DNA of 64,000 nt from Leucaena leucocephala (GCA_037074615.1 CM073557.1:16322501-16386500); one strand, 5' to 3'; counted from the first letter of the stretch, positions 1 through 11,973 are shown. A program made the numbers and translations. Notes: a model not told the origin generated them from the letters alone.

Positions 1-337
1 TGGGAAAAAATTGTATGAACACTTTTAGCAGAGATATTTGTCGCCGCTAAAGGATATAAAATTTGCTACTGAATACACCCTTCTGCAGCGACAAAAAATT
101 GTCGTCGTAGAAACTATAGACTTTCTGCTACAATGAATACATGTCGTTGCAGATACTATCACCTTCTGCAGTGACAATTAGTGTCGCCGCAGAAAAGTGC
201 CTCTAAAATTTCAATTTTTTTACCTTTTGCGGCGACTACATGAAAGTCTTACTTTTAGCGGTGAAAATCTATTTTCAGCGACGACATTTTTTGTCGCCGC
301 TGAAAAGTCGTTGTCAAATCATTGTTTTTTTGTAGTG
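1..337. mobile_element. 3' end of a CACTA (En/Spm) transposon, partial
   Basis: The segment ends in GTAGTG after a T-run. On the other strand this reads CACTACAAAAAAAC, a standard CACTA terminus. The preceding 330 bases hold many short subterminal repeats in both orientations built on GTCGCCGC/GCGGCGAC (for example near 40, 83, 170, 230, 285), the usual binding sites of a CACTA regulatory protein. The rest of the element lies left of the window. The three bases after it, ATT, would be one copy of the 3-bp target duplication. The open reading frame crossing 197-568 is chance. Confidence 0.8.
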
Positions 338-1865
338 ATTGCAACCAAACACATTACTGCTAAACTCCAAGGTATTTTTGAAGAATCAAGTGTAGATAAT
401 TTTTGTTTAACTTTTTTAAATTTGACAATTAACCCTTTTAAACATTTAAATCATTTCTATAGATATTATATTATATTTGAAGAAAGACAACAACAATACA
501 CTGAGATATGGAAATCTCAATTCAAGATCTTGAAATGGCCTAGTAACTGTAAATTTCTTGGAGAGTAGTTTGAGATTAAATGTTCTATCAAATTACCAAA
601 ATGCCCTTACTTTAAATATGAAAAACCAAAACATGAAATGACAACAATAGTTTAATAAGTAACAAATTTTAACTCGTCAAATAACAACATACAATTAAGG
701 TAGTGATAACTAATTTTACAAAAAATTCTTACTGAATATCTGTAACAATAATAATTAACAAGTAACAATTTTAATGTATCAAATGTCAATAACAACTAAG
801 GCAATGACAACTAGTTTCAGGGAGGATATTAGGTCATTTCACAAAAGAAACTTAATTCAAGAATAGTCCCTAAGAATCGGATTTCATAGAAATTAAACCA
901 TTTTGAGAAACTATTTTAGAATATTCATATTTTGGTGGTGCTTATATGTCTTTCTCTTTATTATAAAACTCCATGCCCTTATTTTATCCATTACTTCACT
1001 AGCATAGCATGGTGATCCAGAGACAATGAGTATGACCCCATAAAATATATATTTGAAGTCATGTATAGAGAGCATGCCTCATGAATATGAATATATATAT
1101 CATGATTTCTAAGTGAAATAATTATTGAACTGATTAATATAATAATGACTATTATGCATATTATGAAAAGCTGAAGAGAGGTTATTTGTGAAACTTGTAA
1201 AGCTAATTTGATTTTAGGTTAAATCCGCACTTATTATTTAATACAGAATTGAAGAAATCTAATTAGTCACGAGTACATATCCAATTGATGATTTGATGAG
1301 AGAGAGAGAGATAAAACATTATTCTCACCCTTTCCTTCTTGTTTGCCCTTTTCTTTGTCTTCACCCTTTTTCTGTTCCTTTGAGGAAATAATCTCTGCAT
1401 TTTTATGCACTTTTCTGTTCAGAAACCTTAACAATCTCTCACAGGTTCAATGCTTCCTTCAATTGTCACAATTTCAGCTTCCTGGTCAGTTTTAACACTA
1501 AAAATACCTGAATTTTTTTTAAAAAAATATTAATTATCAAAAAGTGAAACATTCAAATTTTACTTATTAATTTGAAATTGAAATTCTAGGGTTTTGGGTA
1601 CCTCTGTGTTTGATTAACCTATTTTTCAGGTCTCTCTCGCATTTGTCACAGTCCATCTGAACCTTTGCTGCGATTGTTCTAATTATTGGCTTCAAACCAC
1701 ACAAAATGATTAATTAGTTAAGAAATTAATTCAACCACAAAGAATGAGTCAAAAGTATTTTTTTAGGAGTATTAATTTTTCAATAATTATTTAAACTTCT
1801 GAAAGTAATCTTGACTTGATACAATTTTAATAAAATTATATAGACTTAATTCAGATAAATATTAT
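338..1865. other. intergenic, no gene recognised
   Basis: AT-rich sequence without a convincing coding frame. At 1300-1700 there is a (GA)n tract, a long pyrimidine-rich stretch and possible splice sites (CTCACAG near 1443, TTTTTCAG near 1629). This resembles a plant 5' leader with an intron, but no coding exon follows before the transposon end at 1866, so it may be a detached promoter/leader. Confidence in that reading is low. Confidence 0.4.
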
Positions 1866-2160
1866 CACTACTAGAAAAAAGATATACAACGGTAGTTAAA
1901 AGTGACATTTCATAGTGATTTTTTAACCAGTATGAATTATACCGTTGTTATAAGTCTATCTTTTAATGTTAGCTAAAAAGTTGCCGTGAAATGTAAGACC
2001 TACAATGGCGGTTTTTGAAAAATTACCATTAAAGTTTAATAATGTTACGATGGGTTTCTTGGTAACTACCATTACAGTATATACTTTTAACGGTAGTTTC
2101 TAAAAAAACCTTCATTAAATGCTTTATTTTAATTTTTTTCCTCTTTTCCATATTTTATTT
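1866..2160. mobile_element. CACTA transposon left terminus, family with AACGGTAGTT subterminal repeats
   Basis: Begins CACTACTAGAAAAAAG, a textbook CACTA terminal inverted repeat. Short subterminal motifs of the type AACGGTAGTT / AACTACCGTT follow in both orientations (near 1889, 2060, 2089). I found no matching TAGTG right end downstream, so the element is probably truncated. The termini and subterminal motifs resemble those of the element at 48057-48907, so the two are one family. Confidence 0.65.
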
Positions 2161-5100
2161 AATTTTTCCTTCAATACTGCCCTGCATTTACCATAATTAA
2201 GATAGACTATAGGCAATAAAGTATGAAGTAAGCAATACAAATATCTAAATTAAATGTTAATGATAAGTAATAAAGTAATTCAAACTATTAACCATGCATG
2301 CAATTAATGAACCAAATATTGTACAATAATATATATACACGGATATTATACAATTATATAAACATGAAAATGATGATTGATTAAGGCAGGTTCAGAAGTA
2401 TGATTTTTGCCGAATCATCTATCCTTGAGTGAATTAGTTCATCTTTATAGCTCATGTTATTCTCTAACAACTACACATTAGAAGTAATATAATAGGTAAA
2501 TATTGAAAATGTGAATAAATTAAAAAAGTCGTTAAATGTTGATCACTTCATATCTCATGTAAGCTATCTGTGATCCTTATTTGAATGATGTCGTGTATAT
2601 AGAGAATTATATAAACATACTAGAGTCCAAATAAGGTACTCCGATTGTGTATGGGTATCTCGGTGAATTAGAAAAGATCTAAAGTACATCCAAAAAAGAT
2701 AACGATAAGTTATTGACAAGGTGTCGATTACAAAAAATAGAAGATCAAGGAGGTTAAATTTAAACTTTAAAATGCCATGGGAGTTATATACAACTACCCA
2801 AAAATTTAGGGGGGTTATATATAATTTAACCTTGATATTAATATTTGGAACAACCTTGTAATTAGTGTTGGTCCTTGTGTGTTATAAAAATTTGGATAGT
2901 GGTGCTTATAATATTATAACCTTTTTTACTGTCATTTATTGATTTCGGTGATATGTTACTTTAATAATATTTAGAAAATACATGATTGATTATACCAACT
3001 AGCTCACTCCTACGACTTAATTAAACATCGATCGATGCCGTCATCATCACATGTTATGCACATTTAAATGAGCTTTAATTAATCACGACATTACTAGCGA
3101 TTAAACGCCACATTAATCACGACATTACTAGCGATTAATCACGTCATCATCATCACATGTTATGTCATGGATATTACTAGCGATTAAACACCACATTATT
3201 GTTTATTTCATTAAGTTAAACTAATTAATGGTACTTTAGCAAAAACTTATTTAATAATAAAATACTAAATTATTCATAAAGTCTTTTAAAGTTATATATT
3301 TATATAATTAACACTGGAAGGATGGCAAATGAAAACGTCATCCAATTAATCACAACCAACATCGTTATAAACAATACATTGCATTACTTAGAAACTTATA
3401 GTAACAGGGGATATATGGAAGAAAGTCATAATCTCTCTCTCCCTCCTCCCTTCTCTCTAGATATACATATACCATCTCATTTATGTAATTTTTGAAAACA
3501 TATTACATAAGCCAGATTCTCTTCAAATCTCGTTAAAATTATACAAAATATAGTCACCATTTTTGGGATCAATTCAAAGAAGATTTTCATAAATTTAAAA
3601 AATATGAAGAAGATTTATTTAATTTAATACAACGCAAAGAAAATCCCATATAATATATACATATGAGATCTTTATATACAGATATAAAACGAACACTATT
3701 AATAAACCATGAATAATATATAACTCACCTTAGAGTTTGCATAACGTAGAGGACATAAATTTTAGTTTAGTCAAATCTAACATCCCAATTTTTGTTCTTA
3801 TATTTAAGCATAATTAATCATCATTATCAATAAATGAATGAAAATAATATATGAAATTAAGAAAATAAGAGAAAATTAAATTATCAATTGTTGGGAATTT
3901 TATTATAAAGGATTAAAGAAATTATTATATGGGTTTAAAGGTGAATAAATAATCAATTATCATCTTAAATGATTGAGATATAAGATATAGGTAGATATAG
4001 AGACTATATAGGAAATATATCCATAATAATATACATATATATTTAATTAAATATACATATAATAATATACATATTTATACTATAATGATAATATAGTATA
4101 AATATATATAGGAAAAAAATATAGTTTAAATTGTAAATTACCATATCTAATAGGATTTTAAGAAAGATAATAATAATACTAAAAAATAATAAGATCATAT
4201 CATATAAGATTCTAATTTTAAACCTTATGAATTATATATAAGTACCCTAAGCCAAGTCGTTAATTCCCATTGTTGTCTAGTTTCTCTCTTCACTCCTATT
4301 AGATTATCACTGAGATTTTGGAGTAACTTTTGTTAAAGCACCACACTGTTTGTGATTAATGTGGTTGTATATGGGGCCACTAGAGTATTCCTTGCTTTGG
4401 TGAGGAGTAACCACTTTTTACTTGTTGTATATGCTAATGTGATGTTTGTGAGTGATTTGATATATATATATATATATATCTATTGATGTTGATATGATTA
4501 TATTAATAAAACTTGTTTGATGATTCTTATTGAAAATAGTCTTGTGGGACTTAAAATATTATTTGGAAAGTTTGAATGGAGATTATGAACTTATTATATC
4601 TTGATATTGGAATTTGAATAAAGTTATTATCTTGAGAAAAACATTATTGTAATATTTATTAATGTTATTGATTATCAAGCTATTGAGATTTTGATTAATA
4701 TGATTATATAAAAAATTATGCATTGGGATTGGTGATAAGAGAGTTATATTTCTACCACGTGGTATAGCTTCTATTGGAACTCGATGGTTGATTTTTATCC
4801 TACCAATTTACAGAGGGATATACTCCACCTGTTTACCAAGGAGTTATAACACCTACCTATTTACTGAGGAGGAATAGACCTATAGTCTGGTTATATACTC
4901 TATGGATTTTAGTCTATCCATAACATTTGACTAGTTAACTTTTTGAGTGGCTAGATATATGGTAGTTATCTCTAGTCCATAAATTCAGTCGGTAAGGATA
5001 AGGCAGTTTGGTTAGATTGATAGGAGGCACTTAGGTAGGTTGTCTATTTGATTTTATTATGATAATTTATTATTTTCTATATATTAGATTTTATGATCTT

Positions 5101-5255
5101 TCCTAACACCTCATAAGCACATGTTAGTATGCATGATGAGTAAATTACTCGTTATTGAGACGTTTGTCACACCGTATTTTTATTAACATTTTTCTGGTAA
5201 TAGTCTCGTCTTAGAACCCTAGGGAAAACTTTAGAGGGTTGATTAAAGCTATACC
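2161..5255. other. intergenic, AT-rich, possible solo-LTR remnant
   Basis: No coding frame was recognised. A TATA-like stretch at 4233-4243 is followed by sequence that could be a retrotransposon LTR transcript start, and TGTTGGGAA at 3889 could be an LTR start. I found no matching end or target duplication, so this is only a candidate. A (TA)n run lies at 4460-4480. Confidence 0.3.
3078..3197. repeat. short direct repeats, 34-bp period
   Basis: A 34-bp unit beginning ATTAATCACGACATTACTAG occurs at 3078 and 3112. A third, partial unit sharing ATTACTAGCGATTAA lies near 3173. No function is evident. Confidence 0.7.
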
Positions 5256-5299
5256 AACTAGTACAAAATATGTTTTTAAAGCCCTATTTTTAAATCGGT

Positions 5300-6040
5300 C
5301 CTTACGAAGACAGTCTAAAAAAATGACCGGTGGTATTTTTATAAATAAGATGAAATAGTTACACCAGATTAACACATCACTAGTGTAAACCATAATTATT
5401 ATGCCAGATACTAATATCAATAGGTATAAATTAGCTGCATCATATTCTGACTCTTCAGTTTCTTGTCTATGCTTTCCCACTTCTTTTCTTTAACTTCTTC
5501 ACACCTTGTGGATAAGCTTTTAGAATAAATGAAAGGTGGCATTTTTATAAATAAGATGAAATATGTACACCTGATTTATATTGAACCAGTGTAAAATATA
5601 TATAACTTGTTTTAAATATACTATCTGTTCTGACTCTTCAGCTTGTTGTCTATGCTTTCCTGCTTCTTTTCTTTAACTTCTTCAAACCTTGTAGAGAAGC
5701 TTTTAGAACAAATGAAAAGTGGCATTTTTGTAAAAATATAAAATAATGACACCGGATGTACATTGAACTAGTGTAAAATATATATAATCGGTGTTAAATA
5801 TACTATATATTCTAACTCTTTAGTTTCCTGTCTGTGGTTTACCGTTTCTTCTCTTTAACTTCTTCATACCTTGCAAAGAAGCTTTTAGAGCAAATGAAAG
5901 GTAACATTTTTGTAAATAAGATGAAATATTGACACCGGATGTACATTGAACCAGTGTAAAATATATATAACCAGTGTTAAATATACTTTTTATTCTGACT
6001 CTTTAGTTTCCTATCTATGCTTTCTTACTTCTTTTCTGTG
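5300..6040. repeat. 183-bp tandem repeats in the CACTA 5' region
   Basis: Near-identical blocks recur with landmarks (CTTCTTTTCTTTAACTTC and variants) at about 5480, 5663, 5845 and 6029, a period of 182-184 bp. A diverged first unit lies upstream. Each block carries GTGTAAAATATATATAA-type motifs that also occur at both ends of the other CACTA copy, so these are amplified subterminal repeats. The copy at 27098 has fewer and shorter units. Confidence 0.85.
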
Positions 6041-6241
6041 TAACTTCTCAGGCTGTTCATTTCACTTCTTCGGTTCCAAACGTTTGTACTCATTATGATA
6101 GAAGGCCAATTGTATTCTTCGATATTCTTTTCTAAAATCGTTCTTATTCCTCAACCATATGTATACTGTTCCTATGATCAATACTTTTATCTCATCACTT
6201 TATCTTTGTTTTATTTTCTTTCCTTCTATCTGAATGCACTA

Positions 6242-6547
6242 ATGGCTTCTTCCTCACGAATACCTCATTCTTTGTCGCACAAAAGAAACAGAGAAGATTT
6301 TGAAGATAAACATCTTGACCCTCATCCTGCAGTTCCTCCTCCTCCTCCCCTGGTTGTCACTCTGATGGAGTGCCTTAAGGAACTGATCATGAGCTTCAAT
6401 GCTCTGGAGGACTAATTGGAAGAACTGTATGAGAATATTACTAGACTGAAAGACAGTTTTAGAGCTTTCTGCTCAGAAGTTCACTGCCATCAACAGTATG
6501 ATAGCTTATATCATCCTGTTGATCTTACTAACTCTGATGAATCCTAG
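6242..6547 (+). pseudogene. small accessory ORF of the CACTA element, copy 1 (broken by one stop)
   Basis: An ATG at 6242 opens a frame of 101 codons that ends at TAG 6545-6547, interrupted once by TAA at 6413-6415 (codon 58). The predicted protein begins MASSSR, has a basic HKRN segment, a proline run (PPPPPL) and then a heptad-like stretch (LMECLKELIMSFNALE) that could form a coiled coil. The CACTA copy at 27704-28008 has the same start, the same composition and the same terminal TAG. I do not recognise a family. It lies upstream of TNP2 and could be a separate protein or a leader exon. Confidence 0.6.
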
Positions 6548-7149
6548 ACCCCGAGTCTGATGAGTAGTGAAAGCCTACAACCTTTATCTGCTACCCCTCC
6601 TATTTTATTTTTTGTACTTAATGACAATAGGAGAGAATATATTATATATTCTGATAGATATTGTGTTTGGGAATTTCATACTTTTGATGTAAAGTTATTA
6701 GTAAAGTTGAATGAATGAAGTTTCTTGTTCTCTGAATGAATGAAGTTTCTCGTTCTGATGACACATTGTTATTTTATTTTGCAAAAGAAATGCAACAGCA
6801 TGAAATTGGACATATCAATGTCTAATGTAGAATATAATAACCGGTTTAAAAAAAGTTATTTCTACACCAATGTTTCATTTTATCCTATGTAGATTATACC
6901 CTTTAATTTAATCGAAATTCCCTTCATGCCTCCCATATGTCATTTTTACTTGTTCAAGCATTTAAGTCTTCTCGACCCTTCACAGCCGGTGAGCTTTGTT
7001 TTGAACTCCTTGTTTAGAGAACTGAAGATTTATGTACTATTGGCAGTACCTCTGTTATTTGTGCTAGATTCATTGTTGTTATTTACTTGTTTCTTTTGAT
7101 TCATTGCTGCAAGCTAAGTTTTCTTATTTTCTATTTTTCTAGTTTTTTA

Positions 7150-9192
7150 GTCTTCCATAAATATAGATCATAGTTAGATAAATGCTAAATGAACAAGTGT
7201 TATGTATGCTGAGGGGGTAAAGGAGTTTTTGGATTTTGTTAAACAGAACGGTGATAATGACAATAGAAGATTTTATTGTCCTTGTATGGGTTGTTTTAAT
7301 GAGAGAAAATAAAGTCCTACAGATACGTACACTCATCTAATTTATAAGGGGTTATGCAAGAGTTACACAGTATCGGTATGGCATGGTGAAAATATGGAAA
7401 GGTCGAGTGTATCTGAACAGTTGGAATAGACCTTTGATGATGACATGGATACTGATGATCGGGTAAAGGACATGATTCGTGATATTGAAAAAGATGCTTT
7501 TATGTGGTCACATGCATATGGTATTATGTGCAATGATGCAGAAAAACCTCTATACCCAGGGTGTAGAAAATATAACCTGTTGAATATGGTGTTGAGATTG
7601 GTAAGTGTGAAAGCACGACATGGGTGGAGTGATAGAGGTTTTTTAGAATTTCTTGAGTTGTTGCAAGACATGCTTTCAGAAGAAAATGTGTTACCCAAAC
7701 GCTACTATAATGCTAAGAAAATAATTTGTCCTTTGTGCATGCAGTATAAAAAGATTCATGCATGCCCAAATTATTGCATACTGTACAGGAAAGATTTTGA
7801 AGATGAGGAGAAATGTCAAATATGTAAGACATTAAGGTACAAATCAAACAAGTCTCCTGCAAAGGTGTTATGATATCTTCCAATTATACCAAGGTTTAAG
7901 CGGCTTTTTGCTAATGAATATGATACAAAAAAAATGTTATAGTATGCGACTGAAAGGATTTGTGATGGAAAGCTTCATCATCTAGCTGATTCTTTACAAT
8001 GGAAGAAGATTGATGACTTATTTCCCGAGTTCGACAAGGAACCATGAAACCTAAGGCTTGGACTCAGTATAGATGGCATGAACCCTTATGGTAGCCTTAG
8101 TAGTATACATAGTTCATGGGCCGTCCTCTTGGTAGTTTATAACCTATCTCCCTTATTGTGTATGAGACTCAAGTATGTAATGTTATTTATGTTGATATCA
8201 GGACCAAAATAATAGGGAAATGACATATACATTTACCTAATGCCCTTGATCAAAGATTTGAAGAAGCTATGGGAAGGCATTGATGTTTTTGATGCTATTA
8301 AGAAGGAGGTATTCAATATGAGGGCTATAATCCTTTGTACAATTAATGACTTTCCTGCATACGGAAATTTGTCAGGATATAGTGTTAAGGGCCATAAAGC
8401 ATGTCCCATCTGTAATGAAAGGACTTGCTACTATCAACTTCGTCATGGAAGAAAGACAGTCTACCTAGGTTATAGGAGATTTCTAAGACAAGGCCACCCA
8501 TACCGTCGACTGAAAAAAAAAATTGGCGACCAAGAATTTGAAAATGCTCCAAAGCCATTGACAGGAGAACAAGTTTATGAAAAGGTGAAAGACATCAACA
8601 TTACTTTCGGTAAGACTACCAAGAGAAGTGAGAAAAAGATATGGAAAAAAAGATATGTTTTCTTTTAGCTTCCGTATTGGCAACATCTTCAGGTAAGGCA
8701 TTGTATTGATGTCATGCATGTGGAGAAAAATGTATGTGACAGTATTTTTGGAACACTTCTCAACCAACATGGTAGTTCCAAAGATGCTTTGAATACAAGA
8801 TTAGATTTGCAAGAAATAGGAATATGTGAGGATTTACATCCAAGGCCAGATTGTGAGGGGAGTTATTATGTTGAAGAGATTAATATTTTGTCAAAGAATG
8901 AGAGAAGAAGTATTTGTGAATGTTTACAAGGAATCAAAGTTCCCTCTGGGTACTCATATAATCTTAAGAAGATTGTCTCGATGAAAGATTTGAGATTAGT
9001 AGGCCAAAAGTCTCATGATTTTCATGTCTTAATGCAACAATTACTCCTAATAGTTGTTGGAGGAATCCTTCAAGATTATTTGAGACACATTGTAACCCGA
9101 CTTTTCTTCTTCTTCAATGCTATATGTGGCAAAGGCTTTAAAACTGAAAAGTTAGATTAATTGGAGCACGAGGGTAATGTTATTTTATGCCA
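7150..9192 (+). pseudogene. CACTA TNP2/TNPD-type transposase, copy 1
   Basis: Codes in pieces for the main En/Spm transposase. The first part (7190-7400) matches the transposase-associated zinc-binding region, with CPCMGC and a downstream WHGE. The transposase_21 core follows, including PLYPGCRKY, HACPNYCILYRKDFE, YLPIIPRFKRLF, CTINDFPAYGNLSGYSVKGH, CIDVMHVEKNVCDS and LVGQKSHDFHVLMQQL. The frame is interrupted near 7310 (TAA), 7431, 7871 and 7940, again before 8240, at 8668 and at 9158. The C-terminal DUF4218/DUF4216 part is lost at the 9192 breakpoint. Only pieces of 142-148 codons remain open, so it cannot make an active transposase. The protein would normally bind transposon ends and cut them. 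Confidence 0.9.
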
Positions 9193-9349
9193 AGGGGAAC
9201 GAAGCATGCCTTATAAGGGTGTGGATACCTTCCCCTTGTAGACGCATTTTCTGGGTGGCTACGGCTGCACCCAGGGAAACAAAACTCTGCTCTTGGCTAC
9301 GACTGCAAATAGGGACAATATCTACGAGGGAGGGGTCTGGGATGTTACA
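9193..9349 (+). mobile_element. 3' fragment of an LTR from another retrotransposon family
   Basis: An abruptly GC-rich stretch lies between two AT-rich elements. It contains ACCTTCCCCTTGTAGACGC, then GGACAATATCT, and ends GTCTGGGATGTTACA. That pattern is typical, from memory, of the end of a widespread plant LTR class whose LTRs finish in TGTTACA. Only about 157 bases remain. Its left side abuts truncated CACTA sequence and its right side abuts truncated copia sequence, so it marks a rearrangement junction. The 61-codon frame crossing it is chance. Confidence 0.5.
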
Positions 9350-9354
9350 CTCCA

Positions 9355-11038
9355 CATCATAGTTGATCCAGGATGGCCTAACTGGTCATGCTAAATAATG
9401 AATGTATTTTTATCAGTAAACTTCTGGTTTACTGTAGCATTTGTTTCAATTATACTAATATTTATATAGTACAAACCAGAAGATAATGCAGGTACTTTTT
9501 CAAGAACACATTTTTCTTCATGTCTAACAATTATAATATATAAATATTCAATATTTTCTCATCTATAGTCTCAATATGATACCCATTTTGACGGATATCT
9601 TTAAAACTTAACAAATTTCTTTGAGACTTAGAGGAATATAAAGCATCATTAATTACAAAATTTGTCCTTTTGGGTAATTTATCATTGCTCTTCTGAAACC
9701 TTCAATTAGTTTTGTATTACCCATTATAGTATTGATGCTTGCACTATTCATTATCAAATGAGAAAAATATTTTTTATTTTTAAGTATAGTATGTGTTGTA
9801 GCACTATCTATGAGACATATATCTTCATTCTTGTTCCCAATAAAAGAGAGAGGAACATCCATATTCTTTATCAAAAGAAAATAAATGTATCAAAATATAT
9901 TATTAGCAATAATGTTCTTAAAAGAAGAAAATAAAAGTAAACATAAATAAAGCATAAAGCATAACTAAATTAATATAAAATATAGATAAAACATAAACTA
10001 AATTTGTTTCTCTAATCATGATTCTCAAAGAAACCAGTCACTTCTAAGTGTGCCATAACATCAAGGTCATCATATAGCTCATTGGTATCATCATTCTTGT
10101 ATGCAAAATTTGCCTCAACATCATCATCTTGGAAAGTCATATTTGCTTCCATTTTCTTTGAATTCTTTTTTATGGAGGCTTGATAAAGCTTTGCTAGATG
10201 TTCAGGCCCGAGAGGTACGTGACCAATGCCCTTTCATCCCACACCTATAACATAGATTTTCAACAGTTTTTGAGGGACCACCCTTGTCTTTTTTCTGCCC
10301 TTCATTATATTTCTTCTTTTGGTGGATATTTGGACTATAATTACTTTCATCACCATGATAACGGTAATTGCCACGTCCCCTACCATGGCCACGGCCACGA
10401 CCACGACCATGGGCATGAAAATTAGTGCGTTCAGTCACATTCGCTTCAGGGAATGGAGCTGATCCAGTGGGATGGATCTTATGATTTTTCATTAATAACT
10501 CATTATTTTGTTCAGCCACAAGAGGACATGAGATTAGTTCAGAATACCTTTTAAAACTTTTTTTACGGTATTGCTGCTGCAGGAGCACATTTGAAGCATG
10601 AAAGGTTAAAAAAGTTTTTTCTAATAAGTCCTCATCTGTTATTTTCTCACCACACAACTTCAGTTGAGAACTTATTTTAAAAATAGCTGAATTATATTCA
10701 GATACAGATTTAAAATCTTGCAGCCTCAAATGCAACCATTCATAATGAGCTTTAGGCAATATTACCGTCTTTTGGTGATCATATCGTTCTTTTAAATTAC
10801 TCCACAATTCTAACGGATCTTTCACCTTTAGGTATTCAGCTTTTAGCCTTTCATGTAAATGGTGGCGAATAAAAATCATGGCCTTAACCTTGTCTTGACT
10901 GCTTGCTTCATTTCTAGGTAAAATAACATTCCCTAGACCTTTGGCATCTAAATGGATTTTAGCATCTAAAACCCAAGATAGATAATTTTTTCCTGAGATA
11001 TCAAGAGCAGTAAACTCAAGTTTTGTCAGATTAGCCAT
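9355..11038 (-). pseudogene. copia gag-protease (partial polyprotein)
   Basis: An open frame of 278 codons starts at ATG 11038 (MANLTKLEFTALD). It matches the copia gag/UBN2 fold, including NYLSWVLDAKIHLDA, LKAEYLKVKDPLELWSNLKE and RYDHQK. An Arg-Gly-His-rich segment follows, then a zinc knuckle, CYRCGMKGHWSRTSR, whose final Cys of the CX2CX4HX4C pattern is Ser. The frame breaks just after the knuckle. It resumes at 9874-9653 with the protease, active-site DSATTH, and continues to LYSSKSQRNLLSFKDIR and a decayed HDQLGHPGSTMM pre-integrase motif at 9355-9395. It would make the capsid and protease of a virus-like particle. Confidence 0.88.
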
Positions 11039-11958
11039 GGATCAAACTAAAATAATAATAACAATTAGAATTATGATAAAATTAATTAAAAAATATGATA
11101 ATAAAAACATAAATCAAATAAACAATATATATTCAACATAGATATAAATTCAATAAAAATAACAAAATATAAATGGTATAAATAAAGAAACAAAATAAAT
11201 AACTATAAAATATATATAGTAACACATAAGAAAATAAAATAATGGAAATAACATAAATAATATAGAGAAAATAATACTACAATAGAAATAACATAAATTA
11301 AATAAATATCAATAAATGTAACAAAATAAATTAAATAACAAAAAAAATATGTACAAATATAAACAACATAAATAATATGTTACAATATCTAGAATTAGAA
11401 ATAATATAAATCAAATATATAAATAATAACATAGTATAAGTATTTCGTAATATAAATAAGTGAATATTATATAACTGTAATAAATATATAATAATGCTAA
11501 GAATACAAAGAAGATAAATAAATCAATTGAAATATAAATTAATAAATATATAGGGAGGGGAATTGAAAATGTAAACAATATATAGGGAGAAGGAAAAATA
11601 TAAACAACACATATATGTAAATATATATAAATAGAGAATCAATCATAATATTGTATCAATATATCAAAAGAAGAAGAAAAATTAGAATAACATAATATTT
11701 TATATAAGAATAAAATACAATAAAGATAACCCACACACATATCTAACAACAAAAATTAAAATGGACAAGAAAGAATAATAAATAACGGTAAAATATATAA
11801 CAAATAATATTTACCCATAATAATTAAGTAAGATGATAATAGAAAATAAAATATATATGAGAATTAGATAAAGAGAAAATTAATATCCTTTATACGCAAT
11901 TAAACATAATAGTATATAAATTGATAAGGAGTTCATACCTTAAATTTTTTAGAGTAAT

Positions 11959-11973
11959 GTCGTACTAATAACG
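11959..11973 (-). promoter_or_regulatory. putative retrotransposon primer-binding site, anticodon-arm type
   Basis: Immediately after the LTR end the minus strand reads CGTTATTAGTACGAC. This is not the usual plant copia site TGGTATCAGAGC, which pairs with the 3' end of initiator tRNA-Met. From memory of plant tRNA-Ile(AAU), it is complementary at 14 of 15 bases to the anticodon arm. See the finding on half-tRNA priming. Confidence 0.55.

Larger units (their letters stand above)
5256..9192 (+). mobile_element. CACTA transposon, copy 1, 3'-truncated
   Basis: Same family as the complete element at 27098-42179. The left end reads AACTAGTACAAAATATG, a one-base variant of a CACTA start, and aligns with the left end of the other copy. 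The order inside is 183-bp tandem repeats, a small ORF, then a TNP2 transposase gene. Similarity to the other copy stops abruptly after GCCAA at about 9192, where an unrelated LTR fragment begins. The DUF4216 end of TNP2, the second transposon gene and the right terminus are therefore missing. The element is dead, and there is no second target duplication to check. Confidence 0.85.

Noticed and set aside
197..568. 123-codon frame at the left edge
   Set aside because: Starts in CACTA subterminal repeats and crosses the transposon end into unrelated DNA.
3889..5172. Possible solo LTR from TGTTGGGAA to GTCACA
   Set aside because: Flanking 5-mers do not match and no related LTR is seen in the window, so not reported as an element.
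10198..10425. Plus-strand frame rich in His (HGHDHDHGH)
   Set aside because: It is the antisense of the Arg-Gly-His-rich segment of the minus-strand copia gag, so a shadow frame.
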